Source: Candidatus Heimdallarchaeota archaeon (GTDB lineage Archaea; Asgardarchaeota; Heimdallarchaeia; JABLTI01). From it: a stretch of DNA of 64,000 nucleotides. The notes beneath the pieces were generated by a model. The model ran no database searches, was not told where the DNA came from, and saw only the letters and a program-made list of their open reading frames with translations. The stretch lies in NCBI GenBank assembly GCA_019058275.1, contig JAHLVW010000074.1:1-64000 (forward strand), written 5' to 3'. Position 1 is the first letter of the stretch. Every line of letters begins with the position of its first letter. The translations under genes and the position numbers were made by a program. Below, one piece after another: positions 27,015-35,514 of the stretch.

Positions 27015-27047
27015 ACTACTATCTAAAAAAATTTAGAAGGCTTTGAA

Positions 27048-28043
27048 ATGGGTCATCGTAAAAAAAATGCGCCACACCAAGGTTCACTCTCCTTCAGAAG
27101 AGTTCGTGCTAAAACTCAGAAGGGGAAAGTTCGTTCCTGGCCTACCTGGGATAGCAACCCCAAGCTTTTAGGATTTGCAGGGTTCAAAGCCGGCATGACG
27201 CACGTTACTGTTATTGAAAACAGAAAGAGCAGTCCAATGTTCAATCAAGAACGGATTGTTCCTGTAACTATTTTGGAATGCCCTCCTCTCAAAGTGATTG
27301 GTATTCGTGGGTATTATTATACCTCAGAAGGTCTTCAAATTGCTGCTGAAGCACTTATTAAAGATCTTCCTGAAGAACTTGCTAGGAAAATGATTATTCC
27401 TAAGAAGTATAAAGCCACTTCACGCCTAAAAACCCTACAAGAGCGTCTAGGGTCAATTTATGAATTGAGAGTAATAGCAATTACGAATCCTAAAGAAGCA
27501 AAACTTCCTCGTAAGAAACCTGATATCCTCGAGATAAAAGTAGGTTCTAAAGATATGAAGGAAGGTTTTGAATTCGCTAAGTCCCTGTTAGGGAAGACTG
27601 TTACTGTTGATACAGTCTTTGAAACAGGCGAATTTGTGGACACAATTGGTGTAACCAAAGGTAAAGGCATACAAGGGCCTGTAAAACGTTTTGGAATTAA
27701 GATCTTGTCCCGTAAGACAAGAGGTGTTAAACGTAAACCTGGAGCACTTGGTCCATGGCGTCCGGCTAGAACTATGTATACCGTAGCACATCAAGGTCAA
27801 CATGGTTACCATCAAAGAACTGAGTACAACAAACTTATTTTGAAAGTTGGTACTAAAGAGGAGAATATTACTCCTGCTGGTGGTTTCAAAAAGTATGGTT
27901 TTGTTAATAATGACTTCGTTCTTATGAAAGGCAGTGTTCAAGGACCTGCTAAACGACTTATTACTTTGCGAAATCCAATCAGAGGTAAGAATAAGACTTC
28001 TGTCCCTGAAATTGTACAGATTTCTTTGACTAGTAAAATGTAG
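27048..28043 (+). CDS. rpl3: Ribosomal protein uL3
   Basis: 331 residues, the archaeal/eukaryotic long L3. MGHRKKNAPHQGSLSF starts the protein, followed by GFKAGMTHV, GVTKGKGIQGPVKRFG and PGALGPWRPAR. It is the first gene of an operon with L4, L23 and L2 at short spacing (14, 13 and 11 bases). It binds the peptidyl-transferase region of the large subunit. Confidence 0.97.
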   Translation: MGHRKKNAPHQGSLSFRRVRAKTQKGKVRSWPTWDSNPKLLGFAGFKAGMTHVTVIENRKSSPMFNQERIVPVTILECPPLKVIGIRGYYYTSEGLQIAAEALIKDLPEELARKMIIPKKYKATSRLKTLQERLGSIYELRVIAITNPKEAKLPRKKPDILEIKVGSKDMKEGFEFAKSLLGKTVTVDTVFETGEFVDTIGVTKGKGIQGPVKRFGIKILSRKTRGVKRKPGALGPWRPARTMYTVAHQGQHGYHQRTEYNKLILKVGTKEENITPAGGFKKYGFVNNDFVLMKGSVQGPAKRLITLRNPIRGKNKTSVPEIVQISLTSKM

Positions 28044-28057
28044 GAGGATGCAATGGA

Positions 28058-28882
28058 ATGAAAACTAAAATTTATGGAGCAATAGGTTTAGCTAAGAAAG
28101 CAAGGGTTAATCTTCCCGGAGTTTTCGAAACAACTTATCGTCCGGATCTCATTAAAAGAGCTGTTTTGGCTGTCCAAAGTACAAAAAGACAACCAAAAGC
28201 TACTAAATACCAAGCTGGTTGGTCAGTAGCTAGTAGCTGGGGTACGGGTAGAGGTGCTGCAAGAACTCCAAGAACTCACGGAAGAAGAACTCATCATTCT
28301 CAAAGAGGTGCTCTTGTTAATTATACCGTTGGTGGTAGAGTTGCTCATCCACCTAGAGCTGAAAAGCGTATTGTTGAAGGTATAAATAAGAAAGAGCGTA
28401 GATTTGCAATCCGAAGTGCTATTGCTGCTACTTCTAACAAAGATTTAGTTGTAGGCAGAGGCCATCGAGCTGAGAATTTTGAATTATTACCCTTAGTCTT
28501 TGAAGATGCAATACACGATAAGATAATAAAAACAAAAGACGCTGTTGAATTGCTTACGAAAATTGGCTTAATTACTGACATCAACCGAGCTAAAGATGGA
28601 AGAAAAATACGAGCTGGCAAAGGTAAAGGTCGTGGTAGGAAATACAAACAACCTGTAGGACCATTGATTGTTATTGATAGACAATCAAGCTTTTGTAAAG
28701 CAGTTAGAAACCTTCCTGGGGTTGAAGTAGTTCATGTGAAGTATTTAAATTCAGAAATGCTCGCACCTGGTACACATGCAGGTCGGTTAACAGTTTGGAT
28801 GGAAAAAACTATTGATGAGATTGATTCCATTTATCCAGCTAAAACCAAAACTGCAACCAAGAGAACTACTGCTACAAAATAG
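28058..28882 (+). CDS. rpl4: Ribosomal protein uL4
   Basis: 274 residues with YRPDLIKRAVLAVQS, SWGTGRGAARTPR, the Arg-rich extended loop (HHSQRGALVNY), and AGKGKGRGRKYKQPVGPLIV. The archaeal/eukaryotic form is intact; a Lys/Thr-rich tail follows. It lines the exit tunnel. The start follows AGGAGGATGCAATGGAATG. Confidence 0.97.
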   Translation: MKTKIYGAIGLAKKARVNLPGVFETTYRPDLIKRAVLAVQSTKRQPKATKYQAGWSVASSWGTGRGAARTPRTHGRRTHHSQRGALVNYTVGGRVAHPPRAEKRIVEGINKKERRFAIRSAIAATSNKDLVVGRGHRAENFELLPLVFEDAIHDKIIKTKDAVELLTKIGLITDINRAKDGRKIRAGKGKGRGRKYKQPVGPLIVIDRQSSFCKAVRNLPGVEVVHVKYLNSEMLAPGTHAGRLTVWMEKTIDEIDSIYPAKTKTATKRTTATK

Positions 28883-28895
28883 GAGTTGAAGTTAC

Positions 28896-29165
28896 ATGAG
28901 TGAAGAAAATCTTTACAAGATTATTTTGGCACCTTATAGTAGCGAAAGAATTTTTGAGCTAATTGAAAGCCAAAACAAATTAGCGTTTATTGTTAATTTG
29001 AAGGCTAACAAGACTACGATCAAGCAAGCTATTGAGAAGTTGTATAATGTGAAGGTTATCAAAATTAATACTATGATAACACCTTCAGGTAAGAAAAAAG
29101 CAATTGTAAGATTGGACCCAACAAATAGTGCAGTCGATCTTGCAACTGCGCTCGGATTAATGTAA
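28896..29165 (+). CDS. rpl23: Ribosomal protein uL23
   Basis: 89 residues with ILAPYSSERIFELIESQNKLAFIV, NKTTIKQAIEKLYNVKV and ITPSGKKKAIVRL, the complete L23 fold. It surrounds the tunnel exit and contacts SRP and the translocon. Position between L4 and L2 is the standard order. Confidence 0.97.
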   Translation: MSEENLYKIILAPYSSERIFELIESQNKLAFIVNLKANKTTIKQAIEKLYNVKVIKINTMITPSGKKKAIVRLDPTNSAVDLATALGLM

Positions 29166-29176
29166 GGTGGTAAACA

Positions 29177-29899
29177 ATGGGAAAAAGAATTTTAGTCCAA
29201 AGAAGAGGACGCGGTGGTCAACAATTTAGAGCAAATACCCACAAACGAAGAGGTCCTGTAAGGTACCCACAATTAACGGCAGAGGATTACAAGAAAGACG
29301 TCATTGAAATGGAAGTCATCGAATTACTCCATGATCCAGGTAGAGGTGCTCCTGTTATGAGAGTCAAAGAAGCAGATGGATCAAAGCATCTATTGTTAGC
29401 TCCTGAAGGAATCCAAGTAAGTCAAACCATTTACAAAGGACCAAGTGCTCCAGTACAAATTGGAACAATAAAACCGTTGAAGAATATACCAGATGGTACT
29501 TACATTCACAACATTGAACTTAGACCCGGTGATGGAGGAGCAATGGTACGCTCATCAGGCGCTTTTTCAACAATTGTATCACATAGTCGAAAGAAAGTTT
29601 TTTGCCAAATGCCAAGTGGTGAATTGAAACAATTTAACCCAAGATCTCGAGCAACTATTGGTATAGTTGCTGGTGGTGGTAGAATTGAAAAACCATTCCT
29701 CAAGGCAGGTGCAAAACACCATAACTTAAGGGCAAAAGGTCGTAAGTATCCAATAGTTCGAGGAAATGCTATGAATGCTGTCAGCCATCCTCATGGTGGT
29801 GGCAGTGGCACAAGAACTGTCTCGAGAAACGCACCTCCAGGTGCAAAAGTTGGATTGATAGCCGCAAGACAATCTGGTCGTAAAAGAGGAAGAAAGTAA
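29177..29899 (+). CDS. rpl2: Ribosomal protein uL2
   Basis: 240 residues with MGKRILVQRRGRGGQQFRA, IPDGTYIHNIELRPGDGGAMVRSSG, and the C-terminal NAVSHPHGGGSG loop whose His is needed for peptidyl transfer. Full length. In most archaea S19, L22 and S3 follow; here the operon stops at L2 and a tRNA-derived repeat begins 77 bases later. Confidence 0.97.
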   Translation: MGKRILVQRRGRGGQQFRANTHKRRGPVRYPQLTAEDYKKDVIEMEVIELLHDPGRGAPVMRVKEADGSKHLLLAPEGIQVSQTIYKGPSAPVQIGTIKPLKNIPDGTYIHNIELRPGDGGAMVRSSGAFSTIVSHSRKKVFCQMPSGELKQFNPRSRATIGIVAGGGRIEKPFLKAGAKHHNLRAKGRKYPIVRGNAMNAVSHPHGGGSGTRTVSRNAPPGAKVGLIAARQSGRKRGRK

Positions 29900-29975
29900 T
29901 TCTTACCCTCTTATTTTCTTTTATTTTTTCATTTAAAACTATGTAGGAAATGAATTTGAGATAATAAAAACGAGA

Positions 29976-30002
29976 AACTCGTGTGGGGGACGCGATTTGA
30001 AC
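29976..30002 (-). repeat. Partial tRNA-Leu 3' end (distal att-like copy)
   Basis: 27 bases matching 31063-31089 at 25 positions, with 18 consecutive identical bases (GGGGGACGCGATTTGAAC). They correspond to the T-loop, T-stem 3' strand, acceptor 3' strand and the CCA region of tRNA-Leu(GAG) on the minus strand. The rest of a tRNA is absent, so it is a fragment, as left at the far end of an element integrated into a tRNA 3' end. Confidence 0.75.
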
Positions 30003-30208
30003 TCATGTAGAGTGGTAAAAAAAATAAGTAATGGTTTTTTTCATATTAGAGAGAACGCATTCTTAATAAATGGTAATACGTCTTATGATATTATGAAAAT
30101 CAATGTAGAGCATATCTCTAGATTGATTAAAAAAAAATGAGGGGAAAGAATGAAAATAGAATCATGTAGATTTTTTAGTGCAGAAGCAAAATTAACCTTA
30201 TTGAATTT

Positions 30209-31042
30209 ATGAAAAGTAATTTTGAGCAAACTGATTCAGTAATTAAGTACTTCAACAAACTAAAACCAAACAAATTAGGTAAATACTTACTAGGTTTTCA
30301 AAAAAGATTAAATGATGAGATAAAAGATTTCCAAATCGATATTGAGTTCTTTAATATTGAAACAATTGAACAAAATCTATCAATACTGAATAAATATCCT
30401 GAACTTGAAAAAGCAATTATTAGTTTTATATGCAAGTTACTTGAATTCCCAATAGGTCTGAATACTACAGAGGAAGAAATTGAAATTCGATATTTTAATA
30501 TCCGTAAAGCATCAAGTCATCTCTCTTATTATAGAGTCAAAGCAATTGAAAATATATTTGAAAAAGAAGAAGCTACCAAATTATACAAAGAAATTGCCAA
30601 ATATTTAATTAAAGAAAGGAAAGAACAAAATCCCCCGGAAATACCCAAAGACCCCAGAAAAGTAACGAGAATTGAATCGAGAGAACGTATTATGAAGTAA
30701 TATCGAGAGTTAGGAGTAGGAGACTTTACAATTGTTATTTATGATGATTACAAAGAATTTTACAAATTTGATAAATGTGTTGTTCATGAAGTTCTCAAAG
30801 ATCTTAATGATCCTGACATCGCTTATCTTAGCTCTTGTTACAGTAGAGATGATCCAAGTAATAACGAGGGATATATTATTTATATGAGAAGAACGCAAAC
30901 ACTCCATCATGGTGATTTTTGCGATGAGCTTTATTGGAATAATGTTGTACATCCTAATGCTGAGCAACCATCTTTAGAGTTTACAAAAAAATTAGGAAAA
31001 GAAGACCCACATAAGCTCGTTGAGGAATATAAAAGAAATTAG
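30209..31042 (+). pseudogene. Interrupted gene, possibly ATC-hydrolase-like, inside the tRNA-bounded segment
   Basis: The frame is open from ATG 30209 to TAG 31040-31042 except for one TAA at 30698-30700. The second part continues in the same frame (YRELGVGDFTIVIYDD ... SLEFTKKLG) and has no start codon of its own until far inside. The C-terminal block MRRTQTLHHGDFCDELYWN resembles the ending of the L-2-amino-thiazoline-4-carboxylate hydrolase family; that resemblance is tentative. A good ribosome site (GAGGGGAAAG) lies before ATG 30150, which opens a 20-codon frame overlapping ATG 30209 by ATGA, so an upstream frameshift may also exist. The gene is probably decayed. Confidence 0.5.
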
Positions 31043-31062
31043 CTTCAAAGAAAGGATAAATT

Positions 31063-31089
31063 AACTGGTGCGGGGGACGCGATTTGAAC
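31063..31089 (-). repeat. tRNA-Leu(GAG) 3' end, proximal att-like copy
   Basis: The counterpart of 29976-30002. It lies within and just past the 3' end of the intact tRNA-Leu(GAG), so the tRNA is kept functional on this side. Confidence 0.75.
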
Positions 31090-31181
31090 GCGCGGACTCC
31101 TGCGAGATGAGGTCCTCATCCTCACGCCTGTAATCGTCTATTTCACGAATGACAAGACATTGACCACTTGGCTACCCCCGC
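31066..31181 (-). tRNA. tRNA-Leu(GAG) with a 30-base non-canonical intron in the D-loop
   Basis: Acceptor GCGGGGG/CCCCCGC, discriminator A, encoded CCA at 31066-31068 (minus). Anticodon stem TGAGG/CCTCA with an uninterrupted 7-base loop ATGAGGA, anticodon GAG at 31115-31117; variable arm CTC-GCAG-GAG. The D-arm is interrupted by 31130-31159. Removing those 30 bases gives GCC-AAGTGGTCAAA-GGC, a normal archaeal Leu D-arm. The junction shows 3-base bulges AAT and ACA, central helix GGTC/GATT (two G-U) and inner helix GTCT/AGAC. Confidence 0.88.
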
Positions 31182-31355
31182 TATTGTGTAGGGTACTATT
31201 TCTCGTAGCAAATTGTCTTTTTAATGTTTTGTTAGGAAATCAAAATTAACATTTTTTGATAGAATATTACTTTATGGAATATGAAGATGTCATCTGGAAA
31301 AACCGTATTTTTATGTATTTCTTATTAAGATTATCATTTGCAGTGGTGTCTCTCA

Positions 31356-32066
31356 ATGATAAATAATGATGATAACGCTAAAGGAATTTTTGTGTTAAAT
31401 GGTCAAATGTTCTCAGTTAATGATTTAATTAATGTGATGCGTCGTCATGGTTTAAGAATAGATATGACAAGAAATGGCTTAGCAATTGATGGTGAACAAA
31501 TTACATCCATTTCTAACCTTGATGGCAATAAATGTCCTTTAGCTGGAACTTGTGAAAAAAGAATTGCTTTGGTTGAATTTTTGAAATTACAAAAAACTCA
31601 GGGAACCAGAGATCAAAATTATGATTTCATTGAACCACCTTATTTACAATCATCTCAACAAAGTTCACAATATGAGTATCGTAGCAAAGAACCTAGAAAT
31701 GACTTCATTAAACCAAATAATCATGATCTTTTTGAGGGAAATGTTTCTCAATCACGTGGATTATTTGATGAACCTGAGGTAGAGACAGAAATGAGAGGTT
31801 TGTTTGATGAACCTGATTTTTATTCCGACTCAGAGGAACCATTATTTGAAGGTTCATTATTTAATGAAAGCAATAACCAAAATAGAGATTTACCTCGAGA
31901 TAGACAATTCTCTAATTCCTCTAATTACAATGAAACTCACACTGTTGAAAACAATTATTGTAACAAATGCGGTTTTGACTTGAATCCCTCATGGAATTCT
32001 TGTCCAAATTGTGGTCAAAGGATTACTCAAAGAAGCAACAGAAATAATAACGATTATTTCTACTAA
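31356..32066 (+). CDS. Uncharacterised protein with C-terminal zinc ribbon
   Basis: About 236 residues from ATG 31356 (GGTG 7 bases before; a TTG at 31338 is in frame). The N-terminal 70 residues form a compact domain (GIFVLNGQMFSVNDLINVMRRHGL ... CPLAGTCEKRIALVEFL). The middle is low-complexity Asn/Ser/Gln with repeated GLFDEP units (GLFDEPEV, GLFDEPDF). The end is a ribbon CNKCGFDL ... CPNCGQR. No family is recognised. The repeated acidic GLFDEP motif could be a short linear docking motif. It lies just before the SmAP gene, with which it may share RNA-related roles. Confidence 0.65.
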   Translation: MINNDDNAKGIFVLNGQMFSVNDLINVMRRHGLRIDMTRNGLAIDGEQITSISNLDGNKCPLAGTCEKRIALVEFLKLQKTQGTRDQNYDFIEPPYLQSSQQSSQYEYRSKEPRNDFIKPNNHDLFEGNVSQSRGLFDEPEVETEMRGLFDEPDFYSDSEEPLFEGSLFNESNNQNRDLPRDRQFSNSSNYNETHTVENNYCNKCGFDLNPSWNSCPNCGQRITQRSNRNNNDYFY

Positions 32067-32177
32067 TATTAGCAAAAAAGGTTCCTTCTTAAATCGTAAC
32101 AATTAGGAAGCGACCGAATTTTTTTTAATCTCGAAAAATTTCTTACGAATTAGAAAAGCCCGGAAGGAGATATTAAT

Positions 32178-32627
32178 ATGTCAACAACCACAACACCAAA
32201 ATGGATTTTTAATAAAGAACTCGCAGATTTAAAAGGAAAATATATTACTGTAGTTTCCATCTCTGGTAAGTCTTTTAATGGTATGTTGAAAGCTTGGAAC
32301 CCAGATACTTTTGATATATGTTTAGCCAATGTTAATGAAGCTAAAAATAATTATTTCAAAGTTTTTCTTAGAGGTCCGACTATCTCTGAAATTTTAATTT
32401 CTGAACAGCCTTTTAATTTACATGCTTTAGCTTTAGAATTAAGAGAACGTTTGAATTTATTGGAAGCAGATGTCAAGGTTTTCGATGATGCACGAATAAT
32501 CCAAGTTTTGAACAAAGTAAAAGTTAATGAGAAAGGAGTTGAAGGCACTGGACCTGTTGCTGATAGGGTTCGAGCTGTTTTTGATTCGTTTATGGAAACT
32601 TTAGAAGAAGAAAAGAAAGAAGAATAA
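32178..32627 (+). CDS. Sm-like archaeal protein of the SmAP3 type
   Basis: 149 residues: an Sm fold (LKGKYITVVSISGKSFNGMLKAW, then FKVFLRGPTISEILI as Sm2) followed by a C-terminal alpha domain of about 70 residues. This two-domain layout is that of SmAP3. Sm-like proteins form rings that bind RNA; the role of SmAP3 is unclear. A strong GGAAGGAGAT ribosome site sits 6 bases before the ATG. The TgtA gene follows 37 bases later, so the two are probably co-transcribed. Confidence 0.8.
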   Translation: MSTTTTPKWIFNKELADLKGKYITVVSISGKSFNGMLKAWNPDTFDICLANVNEAKNNYFKVFLRGPTISEILISEQPFNLHALALELRERLNLLEADVKVFDDARIIQVLNKVKVNEKGVEGTGPVADRVRAVFDSFMETLEEEKKEE

Positions 32628-32663
32628 CTTATTTTCATCTTCTTCCTACTTTTATTTTAGATA

Positions 32664-34271
32664 TTGGTGAAACTCTTGTTTGAATTAACTGCAAGTGATT
32701 TGCTTGGTAGAAATGGTATAATACATACAAGTAAAGGTAAAATCAGAACTCCTTGTTTTGTTCCTGTGGTTCATCCTGAGCCTACTAAAAATTTGGTGAA
32801 TGTAAGTGAGTTCTCTAGTGGATTTGATGTGGAATTCATTATTACCAGTTCTTATATTCTAAAAAAACGATTTGATGATACTATTACGGATCTTCATAAA
32901 TTAACAGAATTTCAAGGTCCAATTATGACTGATTCTGGTGCTTTCCAATCACTTGTCTATGGTGAGATTGAGTTTACACCTGAGAGTGTTATTAAATTTC
33001 AAGAGGGCATTGGTTCTGATTTTGCTGTACCTTTGGATTTACCTATCTCTAAACTTGATTCATATGATTTAGCTAAGTCTAAGGTTGATGAAACAATAAA
33101 ACGATGTCAAGAAGTTCCTAATTTAATTAAATCACTAAAAACACTGTGGGTAGGTCCCATACAGGGTGGAAAATATCTTGATTTGGTTGAAAAATCATCT
33201 ATTGCAGTTTCTGATATAGATTCCTTTGATATGTTTGCTATTGGTAGTGTTGTTGAATTAATGAATGATTATCAATATGATACACTTATTGATATAATTA
33301 TTACAGGGAAAAAGAACCTAAATTCTGGAAAACCTCTTCATTTATTTGGTGCAGGTCATCCTTCAATGTTTGCTTTAATTGTTGCTGCAGGCTGTGATTC
33401 TTTTGATTCAGCTGCTTATTCATTATATGCTCAAAAAGATCGATACTTAACTGTCAATCAAACTTTTCAACTTGAAGAGCTAGAAGAGTTTCCTTGTAAC
33501 TGTCCTGTATGTGTTCAAATAACTCCTGCTGAACTTCAAAAGAAAAAGAAGAAGGAAAGAATGAAGTTATTGGCAAGTCATAATTTGTATGTTTGTCAAG
33601 CTGAAATAAAGAATATTAGAAATGCTGTTTCAAATGGATTATTATGGAATTTGATTGAAACTAGATCTAGATCTCATCCAAATTTAAGAAAGGGTTTCGA
33701 ACGGTTAATTAGTTATTCCAAACTGCTTACTACTAGTTCTCCTTCAACTAAAAAGAAAGGAATCTTTCTAACTTCAGAGTCAGATTTGTTTAGACCTGAA
33801 ATCATCCTACATTCAAAGAGATTAAAAAATCTGACTTTTAATGAAAGAAAAAAACTTGTTCTAATATCACTTTTGAATGTTGATATAAATGAAATCTATA
33901 GTCTTGTATCAAAAATTAGATCACAAGTTAAAAACGATAGTAAACTTACTCGAGATTACGAAATCTGGTTAATTGATCCATATTTTGATATTGTTCCTTT
34001 AGAAATCGCAAATGTTTATCCTTTAACACAGTTTGTTTCTATCAAAAATATATCAAGTATTATAATTCATGAGAAAATAAATCTACTAATTGATTTTCTA
34101 ACAAAATGCAAATTCAAAGAAATAGTTCTTATTGGTGATATTAAAAAGCTAATAATGTTGGAAAAAAGCTATTTATATTTTGCTAATTTGAAAGTAAAAT
34201 TATCAACTTTTGGTTTGAAAATCTCTGAGAATCGCTTAAAAGATATTGAAAAGGTTCTTGAGTTTCTCTAA
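32664..34271 (+). CDS. tgtA: Archaeosine tRNA-guanine transglycosylase
   Basis: 535 residues, starting at TTG 32664 (GTG 32667 or a later TTG also possible). The catalytic domain shows IMTDSGAFQSLVYGE, IGSDFAVPLDLP and GPIQGG; the zinc site is FPCNCPVCVQ with a His further on (MKLLASHNLY). It swaps guanine 15 of tRNA for preQ0 on the way to archaeosine. The C-terminal part (residues about 370-535) is diverged and no PUA domain is evident, so this is the shorter arcTGT form. Preceded by SmAP. Confidence 0.88.
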   Translation: MVKLLFELTASDLLGRNGIIHTSKGKIRTPCFVPVVHPEPTKNLVNVSEFSSGFDVEFIITSSYILKKRFDDTITDLHKLTEFQGPIMTDSGAFQSLVYGEIEFTPESVIKFQEGIGSDFAVPLDLPISKLDSYDLAKSKVDETIKRCQEVPNLIKSLKTLWVGPIQGGKYLDLVEKSSIAVSDIDSFDMFAIGSVVELMNDYQYDTLIDIIITGKKNLNSGKPLHLFGAGHPSMFALIVAAGCDSFDSAAYSLYAQKDRYLTVNQTFQLEELEEFPCNCPVCVQITPAELQKKKKKERMKLLASHNLYVCQAEIKNIRNAVSNGLLWNLIETRSRSHPNLRKGFERLISYSKLLTTSSPSTKKKGIFLTSESDLFRPEIILHSKRLKNLTFNERKKLVLISLLNVDINEIYSLVSKIRSQVKNDSKLTRDYEIWLIDPYFDIVPLEIANVYPLTQFVSIKNISSIIIHEKINLLIDFLTKCKFKEIVLIGDIKKLIMLEKSYLYFANLKVKLSTFGLKISENRLKDIEKVLEFL

Positions 34272-34335
34272 ATTAACACTGTTGTTTGGATTGTTGAGTT
34301 TTTATCTTGTAAACTAAATTATCTATTGGAGTAAA

Positions 34336-34650
34336 ATGATCCAAGATTTACTATTAATTGATATAACAAGAAATTGTTTTAGTACTTATAGTTCTAGATT
34401 TATTTTTACGTTAATATCTAAAATTGATTTTTGTACTAGAAATGAATTAGTAAAATGGACCGGATTTTCCAGTATAACTATCTCGAGATATCTCCATGAG
34501 TTTAGTAAAGCAGGCTTAATTAAAAATGCTCCTGGAATTATGTTTTTATCTGTTTTAGGGAAGAATGTTTTTAATTCTTTAGGTGATTTATTTCAAAAAG
34601 AAATTAAAATTGCTAGTGAAATAGATTTAGATGACCTATTTACTGAGTAA
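34336..34650 (+). CDS. Small HTH protein
   Basis: 104 residues with a helix-turn-helix: CTRNELVKWTGFSSITISRYLHEFSKAGLI, followed by a short wing (IMFLSVLGKNVF) and an acidic tail. Likely a DNA-binding regulator. It overlaps the next, convergent HTH gene by 11 bases. Both lie at the left edge of the candidate replication origin, so an origin-related role is possible but not shown. Confidence 0.65.
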   Translation: MIQDLLLIDITRNCFSTYSSRFIFTLISKIDFCTRNELVKWTGFSSITISRYLHEFSKAGLIKNAPGIMFLSVLGKNVFNSLGDLFQKEIKIASEIDLDDLFTE

Positions 34651-35077
34651 TTAGTTTAGGAATCTTTTCTCGTATTTCCTTTCTCAGTTTATACTTTCTT
34701 TCATTTCGAGTTCCTGTTCTCTCAAGATACCCTTCTTCATATAATCTTGCTAGATAAGTACTTCCTGTTGTTATTTTTAATTGAGTAGAAAATAAATCTT
34801 GATATGATTCGCATAAGTCATTTGTTGTAAAGTAAGAACCCATTCCATAAGCAGTAGAAATAAGTAATTTTACACGATCATAAACAGATAAATCCAATGC
34901 ATCTTCTATTGGAATATCTGGTGAACCTTCTAAATCACTTGTTCTTTTTCCTAAAATATTATTGGCAGAAACAATTAAAGTTTTAAGGCTTTTTTCATTT
35001 AATGTGCCTTCAAATGTTATTGTGATTTTGTTTTCTTGATCGTCACTCATTTCAACTTTAACTTTTCTCTTACTCAA
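34640..35077 (-). CDS. HTH-type protein next to the candidate origin
   Basis: 145 residues. The N-terminal half is a beta-rich segment (KVKVEMSDDQENKITITFEGTLNEKSL), and the C-terminal half contains a winged-helix-like stretch (YFTTNDLCESYQDLF ... TYLARLYEEGYLERTG) and a basic tail. Its start codon is 9 bases left of the first ORB-like element, so its promoter lies inside the candidate origin. No family is recognised beyond DNA-binding fold. Confidence 0.65.
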   Translation of the reverse strand: MSKRKVKVEMSDDQENKITITFEGTLNEKSLKTLIVSANNILGKRTSDLEGSPDIPIEDALDLSVYDRVKLLISTAYGMGSYFTTNDLCESYQDLFSTQLKITTGSTYLARLYEEGYLERTGTRNERKYKLRKEIREKIPKLITQ

Positions 35078-35085
35078 TAGCTATA

Positions 35086-35105
35086 TCTCCAATAGATATA
35101 AGGGT
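35086..35105 (+). promoter_or_regulatory. ORB-like element 1
   Basis: TCTCCAATAGA...AAGGGT. It matches element 3 in orientation and in the first half, with a G-run one base closer. It overlaps the promoter region of the HTH gene at 34640-35077. Confidence 0.5.
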
Positions 35106-35190
35106 AAGTTTACTTATAATTAGTTCTAATATATAGATATTACGAAGATATTTTTGTATAATTATTACCTGTTATTGTATTTTATCTTAG

Positions 35191-35212
35191 ACCCGTTAAT
35201 TTCTATTGGAAA
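35191..35212 (-). promoter_or_regulatory. ORB-like element 2
   Basis: On the minus strand TTCCAATAGAAATTAACGGGT in pattern (first half TTCCAATAGAAA, then CGGGT). It agrees with element 4 at 18 of 21 positions. Confidence 0.6.
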
Positions 35213-35350
35213 AAAATGCTTTATTATTTTTAAAAATGTTTATTTAAATAGACAAAAGATTAATATATTAAAAAGAATCTTAGGTACCAAACTGAAATTT
35301 GTTAGTATAATAATTATTAAAGAAATTATTACTATAGAAAAAAAATCTCT

Positions 35351-35371
35351 TCTCCATTAGAAGAGAAGGGG
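35351..35371 (+). promoter_or_regulatory. ORB-like element 3
   Basis: CTCCATTAGAA then GAGAAGGGGA. The G-run spacing equals that of element 4. Confidence 0.6.
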
Positions 35372-35514
35372 AGATTAAGAAATAGGTTCATTTTTATGTA
35401 AATAGTTCTATAAATTGTGAATATCTTTACTTTATAGATCATTTTATTTGAATTATAGTGTTAATTACTCAATCTCTCAATGAAAATACTATTCATATCT
35501 TTAACGTTTTTAAA

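Larger units (their letters stand above)
29976..31089. mobile_element. Small integrated segment or relic at tRNA-Leu(GAG)
   Basis: A 1.1 kb segment bounded by directly repeated copies of the tRNA-Leu(GAG) 3' end, with the intact tRNA at the right and the fragment at the left, which is the geometry of site-specific integration. It holds one interrupted gene and no integrase, so it may be a deleted remnant or a satellite mobilised in trans. The alternative is a local partial tRNA duplication. The segment splits the end of the ribosomal protein operon from what follows. Confidence 0.5.

Noticed and set aside
35154..35360. Short open frame inside the candidate origin
   Set aside because: Composition is that of random AT-rich DNA and it crosses two ORB-like elements.
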